From: Saccoglossus kowalevskii
Lineage: Eukaryota > Hemichordata > Enteropneusta > Harrimaniidae
Length of the DNA: 18,511 nt
Direction of reading: 5' to 3'
Assembly (NCBI RefSeq): GCF_000003605.2
Contig: NW_003157235.1
Span: 66,234 to 84,744 of the forward strand
Part shown: in pieces, positions 8,675-18,511 of the stretch
Numbering within the stretch: position 1 is the first letter of the stretch
Layout: the number at the start of each line of letters is the position of its first letter
Made by a program: the position numbers and the translations under genes
Notes under the pieces: generated by a model
Databases searched by the model: none
What the model was told of the DNA's origin: nothing
What the model saw: only the letters and a program-made list of their open reading frames with translations

Positions 8675-9980
8675 TACAATTTTATGGCATTACAATTTGG
8701 CTATAGTATTATATATTGGTGAATGCCTGTGTAGATTTCCTTATGAATACATGTATAGTGGCATAACAAGTTCATATGGATTGAGGATTTCTTGTTTACA
8801 CATTCACTTACACAATCAGCAATCTTGATATGAATTCAGGAATAGTGGTTCATATTCTTCATATAAATTTGTGGCTGGCTTATATCTTCACTAGTAGAGT
8901 TGTTACAATAGTCATGGCAACCTGAACACATTAGAACACAATAACACAAGTGCAGTGATGTAAAATAGTTGTGTACTGCAATGTAGTGGAGTGCTTTCAA
9001 TCTCAATAGGTATGCAAATAAAGTACAGCACAATCGTCATGAAAGTAGAGGTTTAGTTGTTCACAATCACCATATTAAATGCAATAGATCCAAGTACGCG
9101 ACATTTCTTCACTGGTGTCGGTTTCCATCAATCTTATAAGCAATCGAACAGACGGCGATATCACACCCTTTCCGTATGCAGAAGAAATCAAAACGACTTT
9201 AAAGCAGAGCAACTTTTCAATGTAGGTTTGACATTTCAATATGAATGTAGTGACGCGCAATCTCTATGATAAAAGAGATGAATATATGGATTATATTTTC
9301 AATCTCAAAAACACGTATAGTGGTATGTAATATGAATACAGGTTTGGGGCGAGCTATTTCGTCCTTCTAAAAATACGTTGGCAGTAGTCCTTAAAATGAG
9401 CCCGGCTATTTAAATAGTTTCCCCTCTGATAATCTATGAGTGGTAGTGGTTTGCTGTATAACGGCTGGATACAATGTGAGGGTTGGCTGCATTGCAATAT
9501 CGAGAACTGGTTCATGTAAATGAAATTCTTGCATGGCTACTACTACATGAAAACAACTGCATTGGAAAATATTCAGAAATATATTATAAATAAATCATAG
9601 CGGAATGTATATGCGCACCAATGATAATTTTCATAATAACCAATTACACAAAACTATTGCAGAAAGATAATTAAGTAGCTAAATGAGATTACATATGTTA
9701 CAGCACTATAAGAATTAATAACTGAGCTGTTATGTAGATATACACCCTTCTTACCCTCAGATACAACAGGACACTCACTTATACCAGTCACTTCTGAAGA
9801 CACCCGTTCTTGTCACAAGGCTATCAGGCCCCGTAAACAATTCCTTTCAATAACTTCTGAACGTTATTCCCCATTCATTCTTCATGAGTTTCCCATCTTC
9901 TATGTTTAATACTACACTTTAAATCTTGGGAGCACTTTCATGTTTTTCAGTAAAACACACCGTTAAGAACGTGTGTGTTA
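8675..9980. other. Intergenic, no supported gene
   Basis: AT-rich sequence. A short motif close to TATGAATACA-x-GTATAGTGG recurs near 8742, 8829 and, rearranged, 9313. A 200-bp patch at 9060-9270 is open in more than one frame and is discussed as a weak exon candidate. Nothing else is recognisable. Confidence 0.5.
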
Positions 9981-10033
9981 TGTAATAAAACATCTGTATT
10001 TTCTATCAAAACAATAGTGTTTTACTATTTTTA

Positions 10034-10068
10034 GAAAAGTGTTTTGAGGAGGTATTAGAACACTTTTC
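10034..10068. repeat. Inverted repeat, 10-bp perfect stem
   Basis: GAAAAGTGTT (10034-10043) and AACACTTTTC (10059-10068) are exact reverse complements around a 15-base loop. The surrounding 200 bp is rich in related AGTGTTTTA-like words (10016, 10128). It may be a remnant of a small element. No transposase or target duplication was identified. Confidence 0.6.
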
Positions 10069-10417
10069 GATGAAAATTAAGCACATTGTAAACCCACAAA
10101 AATACACTTTTTCAAAACAAAACAATAAGTGTTTTACAGGGACATAAATATGTCATTTAAAGTGTTTATTGATATGACATTTATATACTTATGTATCCAA
10201 CTCCATGCAAGTATTATTAACAAAAAATGAGTGAAATGTCAGGGGACTCGTAAATAAACATTATGGTATATATGCCAACTAGACAATCAACGAGAGTGGA
10301 ATAATTCAATGCATAATGAGATGGTCAAGACATTACTTTCAGCAAATAGTTTTATGTCAAGCACCAGATTCTGGAAGAATTAATTGTACGCAAGCTAACA
10401 CGTGGTAAATCAATTAC

Positions 10418-10481
10418 CTCGTGGTCTAATGGATTTTGATACTCTCGTTTGGTGAACGGTGGTTGTAGTTCCAATCACGAG
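10418..10481 (+). other. Weak tRNA-like sequence (possible SINE head or tRNA relic)
   Basis: TGGTCTAATGG at 10422-10432 fits the tRNA box A consensus, and AGTTCCAATC about 36 bp further resembles a degraded box B. CTCGTG and CACGAG at the two ends could pair. The distance between the pairing ends (64 nt) is short for a tRNA and the T-stem does not pair well, so this is not a functional tRNA gene. No tail repeat typical of a SINE is seen. Confidence 0.25.
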
Positions 10482-10525
10482 CATTTGCAAATGTAAAAAC
10501 ACCACTCTATAATCTTTTCGCAAAG

Positions 10526-10549
10526 TGTGTATATATATATATATATATT
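10526..10549. repeat. (TA)n microsatellite
   Basis: GTGT followed by about ten TA units. Confidence 0.85.
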
Positions 10550-12650
10550 CATAGAATTAATTAAAACACCTTTCTTCCAAATTGCTATATTTTAAAGCAG
10601 CTTCTAAACAAACACACACTCATGCAATGTTGCAAGCTAAAACACCCGGTTATATAAGTGTTTATATACAGGACACTTTTGTATATCGTTTACAGCGTGC
10701 ATCTATATTGACACAATGCTTATTTTCGACTGTATGCAGCATATTTATTATGAAAAAATGCTCATACACGTACCATTGTTACCAGTTATACTGCGTATGA
10801 AGCGATAAATGTATTGATTTTATTTTTTCAATAATAAGCAGCTTTTTATATTCATATACTGAGTGTGCATTCCATGTATCCATCACAAGTTTATTAACCG
10901 ATGGAATTAAACATGCACAGTGTTGTTATCAATGCTCGAGTTAGTAAACTGGACGACACAGCGCTAGACAAGCGTTAATTCCATGTGATCTAATCATTAT
11001 ATTAATTTTCAGCTTCAGCTAATATTATATTGCTGGAGCCTCAATGTTGAATTCCATCTGATGTGGTGATTTCCACACACCTGTGCTAATTTGCGTATAA
11101 TATAAACGAGCTCCCCTAAGTATATAATAATACAGAGTCATTTAGTTCTTAGAAATGTTATTGATACAAAAAATACAGCAAGATAACAAATATTGAACAA
11201 AAATTATTTTGCTACATCTTTGTGAACATTTTGAGATACATTTCGTAAACGACGGTGTTCACGATGAACACTATTATATTTTGCGTCTTCTGAAAACTGG
11301 CAACTTGTGTCCTGTGCACGCCCATTGAACTATTGAATTATACTATATGTATGTGAACAGGTGGCATATTCGTTAAAGCAGTAACAACAACTTGGGCCGA
11401 ATGATGCCATTTAGAAAAGAAGGGAACTTGACATTATCCTGAATAAACCTGAAGGTATGATGATATTGTTGCTCCGTTACAAAACGGATGAAGAGTGTAA
11501 TTGATAAACCGAGCGTTGGTAGTTGTTTACTGCTTTGTTATTTGCAGCAGCCCCCATTCATTTCATTATATGCGGATAACTGATTAAACTCAAGTTCACA
11601 CATTTACAGGACCAGAGAATTGCATACTACATAACGTCCTTACCGACATCCCCAAGACACATTATATGAGTCGCCAAATAATATTATAGATATGTTGGCA
11701 GAATTAGAAAATTTGAACAGAAAAATGCAAGTTTAATTCGTGTTAATGGTGCGTGGTCATATTTTCATTACTTAGCATCTCTACCTGATTTTTACCTGAA
11801 CTATTAATTTACTGTGCCTGTTTTATATAAAGGAATGATGTCTTTGTTATGCCGGGTTTGACAATGATGAGTTTCGCATTGTGTATGTTTAAAGAGAAAC
11901 AACTTGAAATAAAATAACGACAGCCCACACCCTAAAATAACATAAGAATGAGAACATATTGACATCATCACACTTTTTATTCATTTTCCCGGTTATACTA
12001 TTACCGGAAATATTGAACATTGTCGAACCTATTTTGCAATATAATATAACAATGTTGCCATATTTCTATTCCCTAAATGGAAAAGTGACGCGAAGATACT
12101 AATTTCTTCATATCGTTATAACATGGACCAAGCAGTCGTGGTATTATATTAACAAAAACGACAAAATGCATATTAATTAAGCGCCAATTGATATTTAATT
12201 TATCGATTTTAACATTTAACCAAAGATAATAAATACAAATTTACATTTGCTGTAACTGTCATACAAACCATCACAAGAAATGAAGATAAAATACAACAAT
12301 TACATATAAAATATCTATTACACTGACCCGTTCATAACATTTAGCTAGAATACTAAAAAAAAAATATGTATCACACTTCTTGACTAGAAATACACTAACC
12401 TACATAAATAGCCGCCACAGTGCAGGAAATTAACCCAATAAATTGAATATTGTGGATATATTTATTAGCATGATGATAATTATGCTTTGTAATACTTATG
12501 TTTATTCCAATTTAGGTAATTAGATAATGATTTAAATGTTGCCGTTAATGACACCGAAAAACAATTATTGTGCCACAGCACGCATCGTTAAACCAGACAT
12601 GTGCTTCAATCGCGAAAGATGAATAAATCCGTTTCATCTGTATTTAGCAA
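10550..12650. other. Intergenic, no supported gene
   Basis: AT-rich with dense stops in all frames. The longest open stretch (10582-10800, plus strand) has no recognisable feature. No RNA gene, array or mobile-element end could be supported here. Confidence 0.5.
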
Positions 12651-12689
12651 AATCCTGCTTTTCCTTGCAACATTCATACTGCATATAAT

Positions 12690-13152
12690 CTAATATTTGC
12701 TTTTTAATTTCAGGCTTACAATTTTCACGAAATTTGTAGATTTGCGTAAAAAATCTAATAAGTAGGATTCAACTAGAGATTTGTCATCAAAACATTCAGT
12801 GGCCTCCATCCACAATTCCCTTTTTATACTTCCATATCTGGCATTCGATATTCTACGGTTGATGATATCTTCTATGGCATGAGTTCCAATGAAGTTGTAA
12901 AACGGATCTGTGTAATAGTCTCCTTTTAAAGACAACTTCTTGCGGCTTGATTTTAAGATATGATTCCACTGCAGTTGCTTCGTTACTGATTCCCCATTGT
13001 ATAGCTTCAGTCCAACTAAATGTAGAATAGAGAAGTCGATGAATCATAGGCGAGCAAGGTGTAGATTTTTTGAAAGTAAGATATCCATTTTTTCCCCATT
13101 TCAAAACAAGCAGTCTGTCAGCTAAGATAGCCCCGCTGTTAGCAATGCACAT
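12690..13152 (-). pseudogene. YqaJ-like nuclease (viral recombinase family) fragment, frameshifted
   Basis: The upstream minus-strand frame (13152 down to about 12940) contains KKSTPCSPMIHRLLYS and then EAIQWGISNEATAVESYL. The latter closely resembles the (A/T)-x-(R/E)-WG-x-x-x-E-x-x-A-x-x-x-Y signature of YqaJ-family exonucleases found in animal genomes and mobile elements. The next part continues in another frame: DPFYNFIGTHAIEDIIN sits where the family has a G(A/T)SPDG-type catalytic Asp loop, and YGSIKRELW where it has the E-I-K motif. Neither catalytic motif is intact. The frame ends at 12690. The upstream end abuts the 157-bp tandem array. The family call is from motif memory and is uncertain; the frameshift makes a functional product unlikely. 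Confidence 0.42.
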
Positions 13153-13160
13153 TACAATTA

Positions 13161-14093
13161 AAGAACTGAAGATATCATTAGAAAATGAACAATATGTATA
13201 GTATCAAAGCAATCAGACTTGCTGTTTTCAACAAGAATTCGAAAATATCACTTTTCACCAAAAATGACAAAAATAATCATTAAAATTAGAGAATTGAAGA
13301 CATCATCATGAAATGAACAAAATTACAAAAATATTCACCAAAATAAGAGAATTGAAGATATCCTCACGAAATGAACAAATCGGAGAGAGGTCCACGTGTA
13401 GTACCTATATATGTAATATCAAAGCAATCGGACCTGCCGTTTTTAACAAGAAGACGAAAATATCACTTTTTACCAAAAATGACAACAATATTCATCAAAA
13501 TTAGAGAATTAAAGATATCATCACGAAATGAACAAATTTGAGAGAGGTCCACATGTAGTACCTATATATGTAATATCAAAGCAATCAGACCTGCCGTTTT
13601 TAACAAGAAGACGAAAATATCACTTTTTACCAAAAATGACAACAATAATCATCAAAATTAGAGAATTAAAGATATCATCACGAAATGAACAAATCTGAGA
13701 GAGGTCCACATGTAGTACCTATATATGTAATATCAAAGCAATCAGACTTGCGGTTTTTAACAAGAAGTCGAAAATATCACTTTTTACCAAAAATGACACA
13801 AATATTCATCAAAATTAGAGAATTAAAGATATCATCACGAAATGAACAAATCGGAGAGGCGTCCACATGTAGTACCTATATATGTAATATCAAATCAATC
13901 GGACTTGCGGTTTTTAACAAGAAGTCGAAAATACCACTTTTTACCAAAAATGACAAAAATATTCACCAAAATTAGAGAATTGAAGATATCATCACAAAAT
14001 GAACAAATCTTAGAGAGGTCTATCCAAGGTACATATACACCAAGTATCAAAGCATTCAGACTTGTAGTTTTCAAGAAGAAGTCGAAAAAGTAA
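13161..14093. repeat. 157-bp tandem array (about five units plus truncated ones)
   Basis: Using the phase word GAGAATT(A/G)AAGATATC, units begin at 13161, 13289, 13347, 13504, 13661, 13818 and 13975. The spacings are 128, 58, 157, 157, 157 and 157. The first two units are internally deleted and the last diverges and ends near 14093. Each unit carries ATCAAAGCAATC(A/G)GAC, CACTTTTTACCAAAAATGAC and AGAGAGGTCCACATGTAGTA. Open frames seen in the array come from the repeat and shift frame every unit (157 is not a multiple of 3), so they are not genes. Confidence 0.95.
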
Positions 14094-14103
14094 AACATTG
14101 ACA

Positions 14104-14138
14104 CGGACGGCGGACGACGACGACGGACGACGACGGAC
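14104..14138. repeat. GAC/GGAC-rich simple repeat
   Basis: A run of CGGACGG and GACGACGAC units between the 157-bp array and the terminal hairpin. It is strikingly GC-rich against the AT-rich surroundings. Confidence 0.85.
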
Positions 14139-14154
14139 ACTCACTCATATGATA

Positions 14155-14185
14155 AGCTCCGCTCGTCAAAGTCGACAGCGGAGCT
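14155..14185. repeat. GC-rich terminal hairpin of a non-autonomous element
   Basis: AGCTCCGCT (14155-14163) and AGCGGAGCT (14177-14185) are exact reverse complements with a 13-base loop; inner GTC/GAC can pair as well. A run of A follows. The order array, GAC tract, hairpin, poly-A resembles the 3' ends of abundant bivalve repeats as I recall them. The hairpin next to CTAA also recalls Helitron-type termini, but the 5' end is not identified. Confidence 0.7.
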
Positions 14186-14189
14186 AAAA

Positions 14190-15530
14190 AAGCACAAGAT
14201 ACACAAGATACACAGAGAGACAGCTTGATCGAGTAACACTACAGGTTGAGGAAACATAGAATATTAATATGCAAAATTCAAACTTACCCGCCAAATTTGT
14301 CGCATTCTAGCATTACAGTGCGTCATATTCGCCACCAATGATAATTAAATGTGAATAAATTATGGTAAAACTTGAATAATCAAGAGTAAAACACTGGGAT
14401 TACACGCTCACAGCGCAACTCAGCAGCTTTTCATGACGCACAAACGCATTTAATATGTTAATGAGTTAGGTCAAACCCGAGGTATGCTAATGAGATTGTG
14501 GTTCGTTTGGATTCGTCAACGCATGGCTGGACGTGTACTTTAATTCCTTGTAAATGTCAGACTGGGAGAGCCCAAAGACCTTTATAACTCTCGCAAACTT
14601 TAATAATCAATCAGCGGAGGCTTTACATACAGGCATAGTTGAACTTTGATGAATAATTCCTGTATATAAATTGAATAACCCCTGTATACATGACCTTTTT
14701 TTGATTGGTTGACAAATCTTATTACAGTCAAAAAGTTGGAAAATAGAACCAAGAATATACATTTGAAAGAATAAGATAAGAATAATTAAAAAAAAAAACA
14801 TGACCAATAAAATTTGATTTTAATCAAATGTGTATCGGATAAGCTCTCCTATATTGTAATACAATAAATATATGATACACCATCGGGTCCATTTACCCCT
14901 TATGCTAATCATAGTATTTACACGCAATGGTTTCATATGTTTATATTACCTGCCAATATGTTAACATTACACAGTTGGAAACACAATTAAAATGAAAATT
15001 CATATATCATATATTGTTCTATTCATAACACTACGTCAATTAATATGTGACCCCTGCTCTTGTACATATATATTTACACTGATTTATGTACGTGTACATA
15101 TCAATATAATATATTCCCACTAGCTATACAATCTCAACATGTACTTTGGACTATAATCTACGGAATTACCAATAATTGTGTCTCACAGCTATCACCAATT
15201 GATGTTCAGAGATGATTCAAGTGAGTTTATTTTTAAGCTGGTAATTTATTTCAGATATAGATGGATACTTCGATGCCATTCTTTAAATATAATTCATTCC
15301 GCGTATAGTTGGGTTTATACAGCTTATCGTTTTTATACAATTGCAATTTATATTGTTATTTCCATAATATTTACTGAACGAAACATTCAGTTCATATACT
15401 TCTGTATTTTAAATTTCGACTGGTCATCGCAAATATTTCGAAGGCAAAAATACAATAACCGAGGCACTATTATCATTCCTATTTCAGAGGCATCTTAGTA
15501 ATCACAATGATGTTGTAAAACAACAACGCT
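14190..15530. other. Intergenic upstream of the GT31 gene
   Basis: No gene is supported. A perfect 8-bp palindrome ATTTGATT-TT-AATCAAAT lies at 14812-14829 after an A10 run. CCTGTATA is repeated at 14659 and 14691. A possible splice acceptor (CTATTTCAG near 15487) would fit a 5' UTR exon of the GT31 gene. An open frame at 15178-15498 looks like AT-rich noise. Confidence 0.45.
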
Positions 15531-16623
15531 ATGCTCAAGAAAAGTAACGTGAAAAGCAAAAGGGAAACCGTGCTGGTCGTACTTGCATTACTCTCTACTA
15601 ACATATGTGTGTTCGTGGTAACATTTCACCAATTATTCGAATCTAGACAAGTTGTGACCTCGGAAAATTGGGAAAATCGGTGTAAATCACTTAGAAACTC
15701 ATTTCTATCACAAGATGAAATTTTCCGAATATTAAACACTAATAAGTTGGACAAACAACATTTGAATAACTTCGACTTGCCGTATCTGTTGGATCTGGAA
15801 AACATTTGTAAATGTGACAATGATATAATGATACTTTCCTTCTAATAATAACTATGTCTACCCCAAGTACGGTGGTTCGGCGCAGCTTCATTCGCAACTC
15901 CCGTGGACTAATCAGAGAGGTTGATGGGTACCAAATAATACAGGTGTTCTTCACTGGAATGCCGTCAACAAATGAAAATTTCCAAATATTGAAGAAAGAG
16001 CACGACTTGTTTTCTGACATAGTTGTAGTCGACTTTGTGGATTCTTACAACAATCTTACGCTGAAGACAATGGTGATGTTGAAATGGGCTGTGACGTACT
16101 GCCCACATGTGAAGTACGTCATGAAAGTTGACGACGATGTTTTCATCAACTTCGACAACCTCGTCGGGCTTTTGAGCAATGCACAGCAAAACAACTACAT
16201 CGTAGGTCACGTGTACGAAAATGCGAAACCCATACGAGACGAGCTGAATAAATGGTATACCAGTAAATACGATTGGCCAATCGATAACTTTCCAACGTAC
16301 ATAAGTGGTGCGGCATACGTAATGTCAGTGGATGTTGCAAAATCAATTTTACAATCAGCATGTCATATGAAGATGTTCATTTTTGAGGACGTCTACGTCG
16401 GATTGAACCTGTTAAATTTATCAATAAAGCCAACACACCATAATGGGTTTGATACGGTATATGTGCTGCTAAACCATGCTGTTTACATGACATAATGACG
16501 TCCCACCACACACCACCCATACTGCTATCAACGCTAATGAAGCAATTAACGACGCTAAATTATAAAGAATCGTGTACGAATTATAGATCTCAAAATAAAT
16601 TAAAATTAATTAATTTACTTTAA
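15531..16623 (+). pseudogene. Beta-1,3-galactosyl/N-acetylglucosaminyltransferase (GT31), frameshifted
   Basis: GT31 enzymes are type II Golgi proteins that add Gal or GlcNAc in beta-1,3 linkage to glycans, using UDP-sugar and Mn2+. The ATG at 15531 starts a basic tail, then one membrane anchor (about residues 13-33, VLVVLALLSTNICVFVV) and a stem region, ending at TAA 15843. The catalytic domain continues in another frame from about 15834: FLLIITMSTPS, VRRSFIRNSRG, VDSYNNLTLKT, MKVDDDVFINFDN with the metal-binding DDD at 16130-16138, ISGAAYVMS, and EDVYVGLNL (16385). The tail changes frame again near 16453: the usual C-terminal block HDIMTSHHTPPILLSTLM is in the third frame, ending at TAA 16621. 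An 8-bp tandem duplication at 15819-15834 explains the first break. No intron is needed. It is a pseudogene, a broken allele, or carries assembly errors. Confidence 0.88.
16594..16599 (+). promoter_or_regulatory. Possible polyadenylation signal of the GT31 gene
   Basis: AATAAA lies just before the last stop of the C-terminal frame. It would fit if the original coding end lay slightly upstream, after YKESC. Weak. Confidence 0.25.
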
Positions 16624-17991
16624 CGAGCATGAAAGAGCCATAGCTACATGTATTTCATATTACTTTTATGCGACCAGAAAACGTTCTGAAAGATGTTGAC
16701 TGTATTTATTTTTATTAAGATTTTGAGATTTGTCTGATGATGTGGCAATGGTTAATCAAACCGCAAGAGGGCTCATTGGAATCCCACATCCAAAGGGATG
16801 GGATGAGATTTCTTACAGTCATTATGTGTGTAAAATTCCTGTACTCGCGTCTCATCAAAATACGGTATTAAACAAAAAAAACGAACTTTTTACGTGTATA
16901 GATTATATGCAAGCGTGCTCAAATTAATGAATGTTTTATTCGACAACACGAAACGTACATACGTATATCATCCGCTGAATTTATATGTGCCAAGTAGATA
17001 AAACCAATATATTTTTAATCTCGCAGCTTTAATCACTAGTGTTAAGCTCTAACTCGTTAAGATAAAATGAATCATCAATTTCTTCCAAACCACCCAGTGG
17101 TGCTTTTCATGTCGCTTTATTTTCTGTGACGTTTTCACAGTTACTATTTCCGATGTATGTTTTACCTTCAAAGTTTGAGATGCAATTCGGTCGCAATGTG
17201 ACATCCGTGATTGTAATGCTATGGCATTGAGTTCTGTATATTGATGATGCATTTCATGTCTTTTGTATTATCTAACTAGGATGATTTCTGGTTTACTCGT
17301 GTTTATTGCCATTCAGCTTTAATACAATTTCTTTCTGGTGATTCGATCAATTAGTATATAATGTAAAATTTCATGATGTGTTGAACATGTTACAATGACT
17401 CTATATGATCAACATAGTTTAGTTTTCAATTCAAAATAAGTAATACGGTTGTAACAACTTAATGGGAAATACAAAATGTTATTAATATTTACGTTTATAA
17501 AAGATAGTAGTCACATGTGAAACAGACTCTGGGTACTGGGTGTTTTGACGGATCGTCGAAATCACTACAGGTTAGATGATTCATGGTAATAAGGCTATTC
17601 CATTCACAGGTGATGTATACTTTGTTTAATATCTCACTTGAATGTTGTTTGCTTCGTGTGTCCTCGTCATTCGAAATATTTCGTCCTAAGGTAATCCTCC
17701 AAATAGTTGGTTCCAAATAAAGCAATAAAGATATGTGGTACATTTTTCAAGGAATGTGTCCTGACAATCATGTGTCGAAATTGGTCCGGTTGACAGCAGT
17801 GCATTTCAAAATAAGAACAATTAATTTATGCTGGTAATACGTGATGTGGCCACTATGACGTCGTCAATATATAATCATTAGTGACGTTTTCTATATTAAG
17901 CCATTCAATTTCATGAAAATATTTCAATCATTTGTATTTGGTAAAAAACAATTACCTGCCAATCAGTTGTTCTACCCCGACTTTTCATGAA
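16624..17991. other. Intergenic, no supported gene
   Basis: Several open frames of 60-80 codons (16730-16927 plus, 17049-17252 minus, 17495-17743 minus) lack recognisable motifs, signal peptides or splice context. I see no RNA gene or repeat. Confidence 0.45.
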
Positions 17992-18511
17992 CACTGATTG
18001 TACCGAGAACATATATTAATTCTATCCAGACAGGAAGATACAAGGATTAAATGATTAAACGATGACGAAAATGCTAAAAATATTGGTGAGTGGTAGTAGT
18101 CATATTGTGGAAACAAATGTAGCACTGTGAAATAAACATAATTTGGCTTGCAAGTTTGTACAGGCTTCACGACAACACTAGAGGTAGGCTATGTTGTGTA
18201 ATCTAACGCAATTTTTGTATTCATCTGATAGAGCAATCGTTCAGTATCTGAATCAGAGGTTTTAGTTATTTGTCCATATTATGGAGTCCATTTTATGTCA
18301 TGAGTGGAACTCGTGACTGTACAATATGTTTGATCTTTATCCACACGATGCCCTTGCGGTAAAAGAAGCATCTTCGTTTCAAGGCTGGGAATTAAAAAAA
18401 CTATGATAACATTGTAATAGTATGAGCCGTCGTCTCGCAATTCGGTCCAACAAAATACAGAGCCAAACCAGTGCTATTGTTTCTGAATACTAATATCTAA
18501 CATAATATCAA
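17992..18511. repeat. Segmental direct repeat, copy B
   Basis: It runs to the window edge and aligns with 1-569. Small indels are seen, for example the loss of about 50 bp corresponding to 333-383. By analogy with copy A, it should lead into a paralogue of the Cys-rich gene a few hundred bases beyond the window. Confidence 0.93.

Noticed and set aside
10582-10800. 72-codon plus-strand open frame
   Set aside because: Low-complexity AT-rich region beside a TA microsatellite; nothing supports coding.
13161-14093. CRISPR-like repeat array
   Set aside because: Units are 157 bp head to tail with no unique spacers, in a eukaryotic context.
13313-14140. Several plus-strand and one minus-strand open frames with similar peptides
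   Set aside because: They lie in the 157-bp array; the similar peptides come from repeated DNA read in shifting frames, not from a gene.
15178-15498. 106-codon open frame rich in aromatic and Ile residues
   Set aside because: AT-rich sequence, no motif or signal structure that fits a family; more likely 5' flank or UTR of the GT31 gene.
16730-16927. 65-codon plus-strand open frame after the GT31 gene
   Set aside because: No recognisable motif, splice context or homologous module; chance open frame cannot be excluded.
17495-17743. 82-codon minus-strand open frame
   Set aside because: No signal peptide, domain or codon pattern; the surroundings are non-coding.

Overview
This is an AT-rich eukaryotic (metazoan) window. 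The evidence is genes split by GT/AG introns, AATAAA polyadenylation signals, a full-length Ty3/gypsy-type LTR retrotransposon and a GT31 Golgi glycosyltransferase. A 157-bp tandem array ending in a GAC-rich tract and a GC-rich hairpin resembles non-autonomous repeats I associate with bivalve molluscs. I therefore lean to a mollusc or other lophotrochozoan, but this is an impression and not a proof.

Layout. (1) 1-569 is a diverged direct copy of 17992-18511, about 18 kb apart, and it lies just upstream of a host gene. (2) 813-8556 holds a three-exon gene for an unrecognised secreted protein with two six-cysteine modules: exon 1 813-1163 (or 1136), exon 2 1508-1594, exon 3 8374-8556, polyA signal 8669. 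(3) Its second intron carries a 6.1-kb LTR element in the sense direction (1800-7887, target duplication ATGTT, tRNA-Leu-type primer site, polypurine tract). The decayed genes are ordered gag, protease, integrase, reverse transcriptase, RNase H. Integrase before RT, with a SCAN-like Gag, marks it as a Gmr1-like element. (4) 8675-12650 is about 4 kb with no supported gene, only small hairpins, a TA microsatellite and a weak tRNA-like sequence. (5) 12690-14185 has a broken YqaJ-like nuclease fragment on the minus strand, the 157-bp array, the GAC-rich tract and the terminal hairpin; together these may be one or two mobile elements. (6) 15531-16623 is a beta-1,3-glycosyltransferase (GT31) broken by an 8-bp tandem duplication and a second frame change near the C-terminus. 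(7) 16624-17991 shows no supported gene, and then the second copy of the upstream segment begins.

The genes do not form a pathway. The picture is a host locus shaped by segmental duplication and repeat insertion. The most interesting item is the paired-module cysteine-rich secreted gene, because the duplicated upstream segment predicts a paralogue just beyond the right edge.
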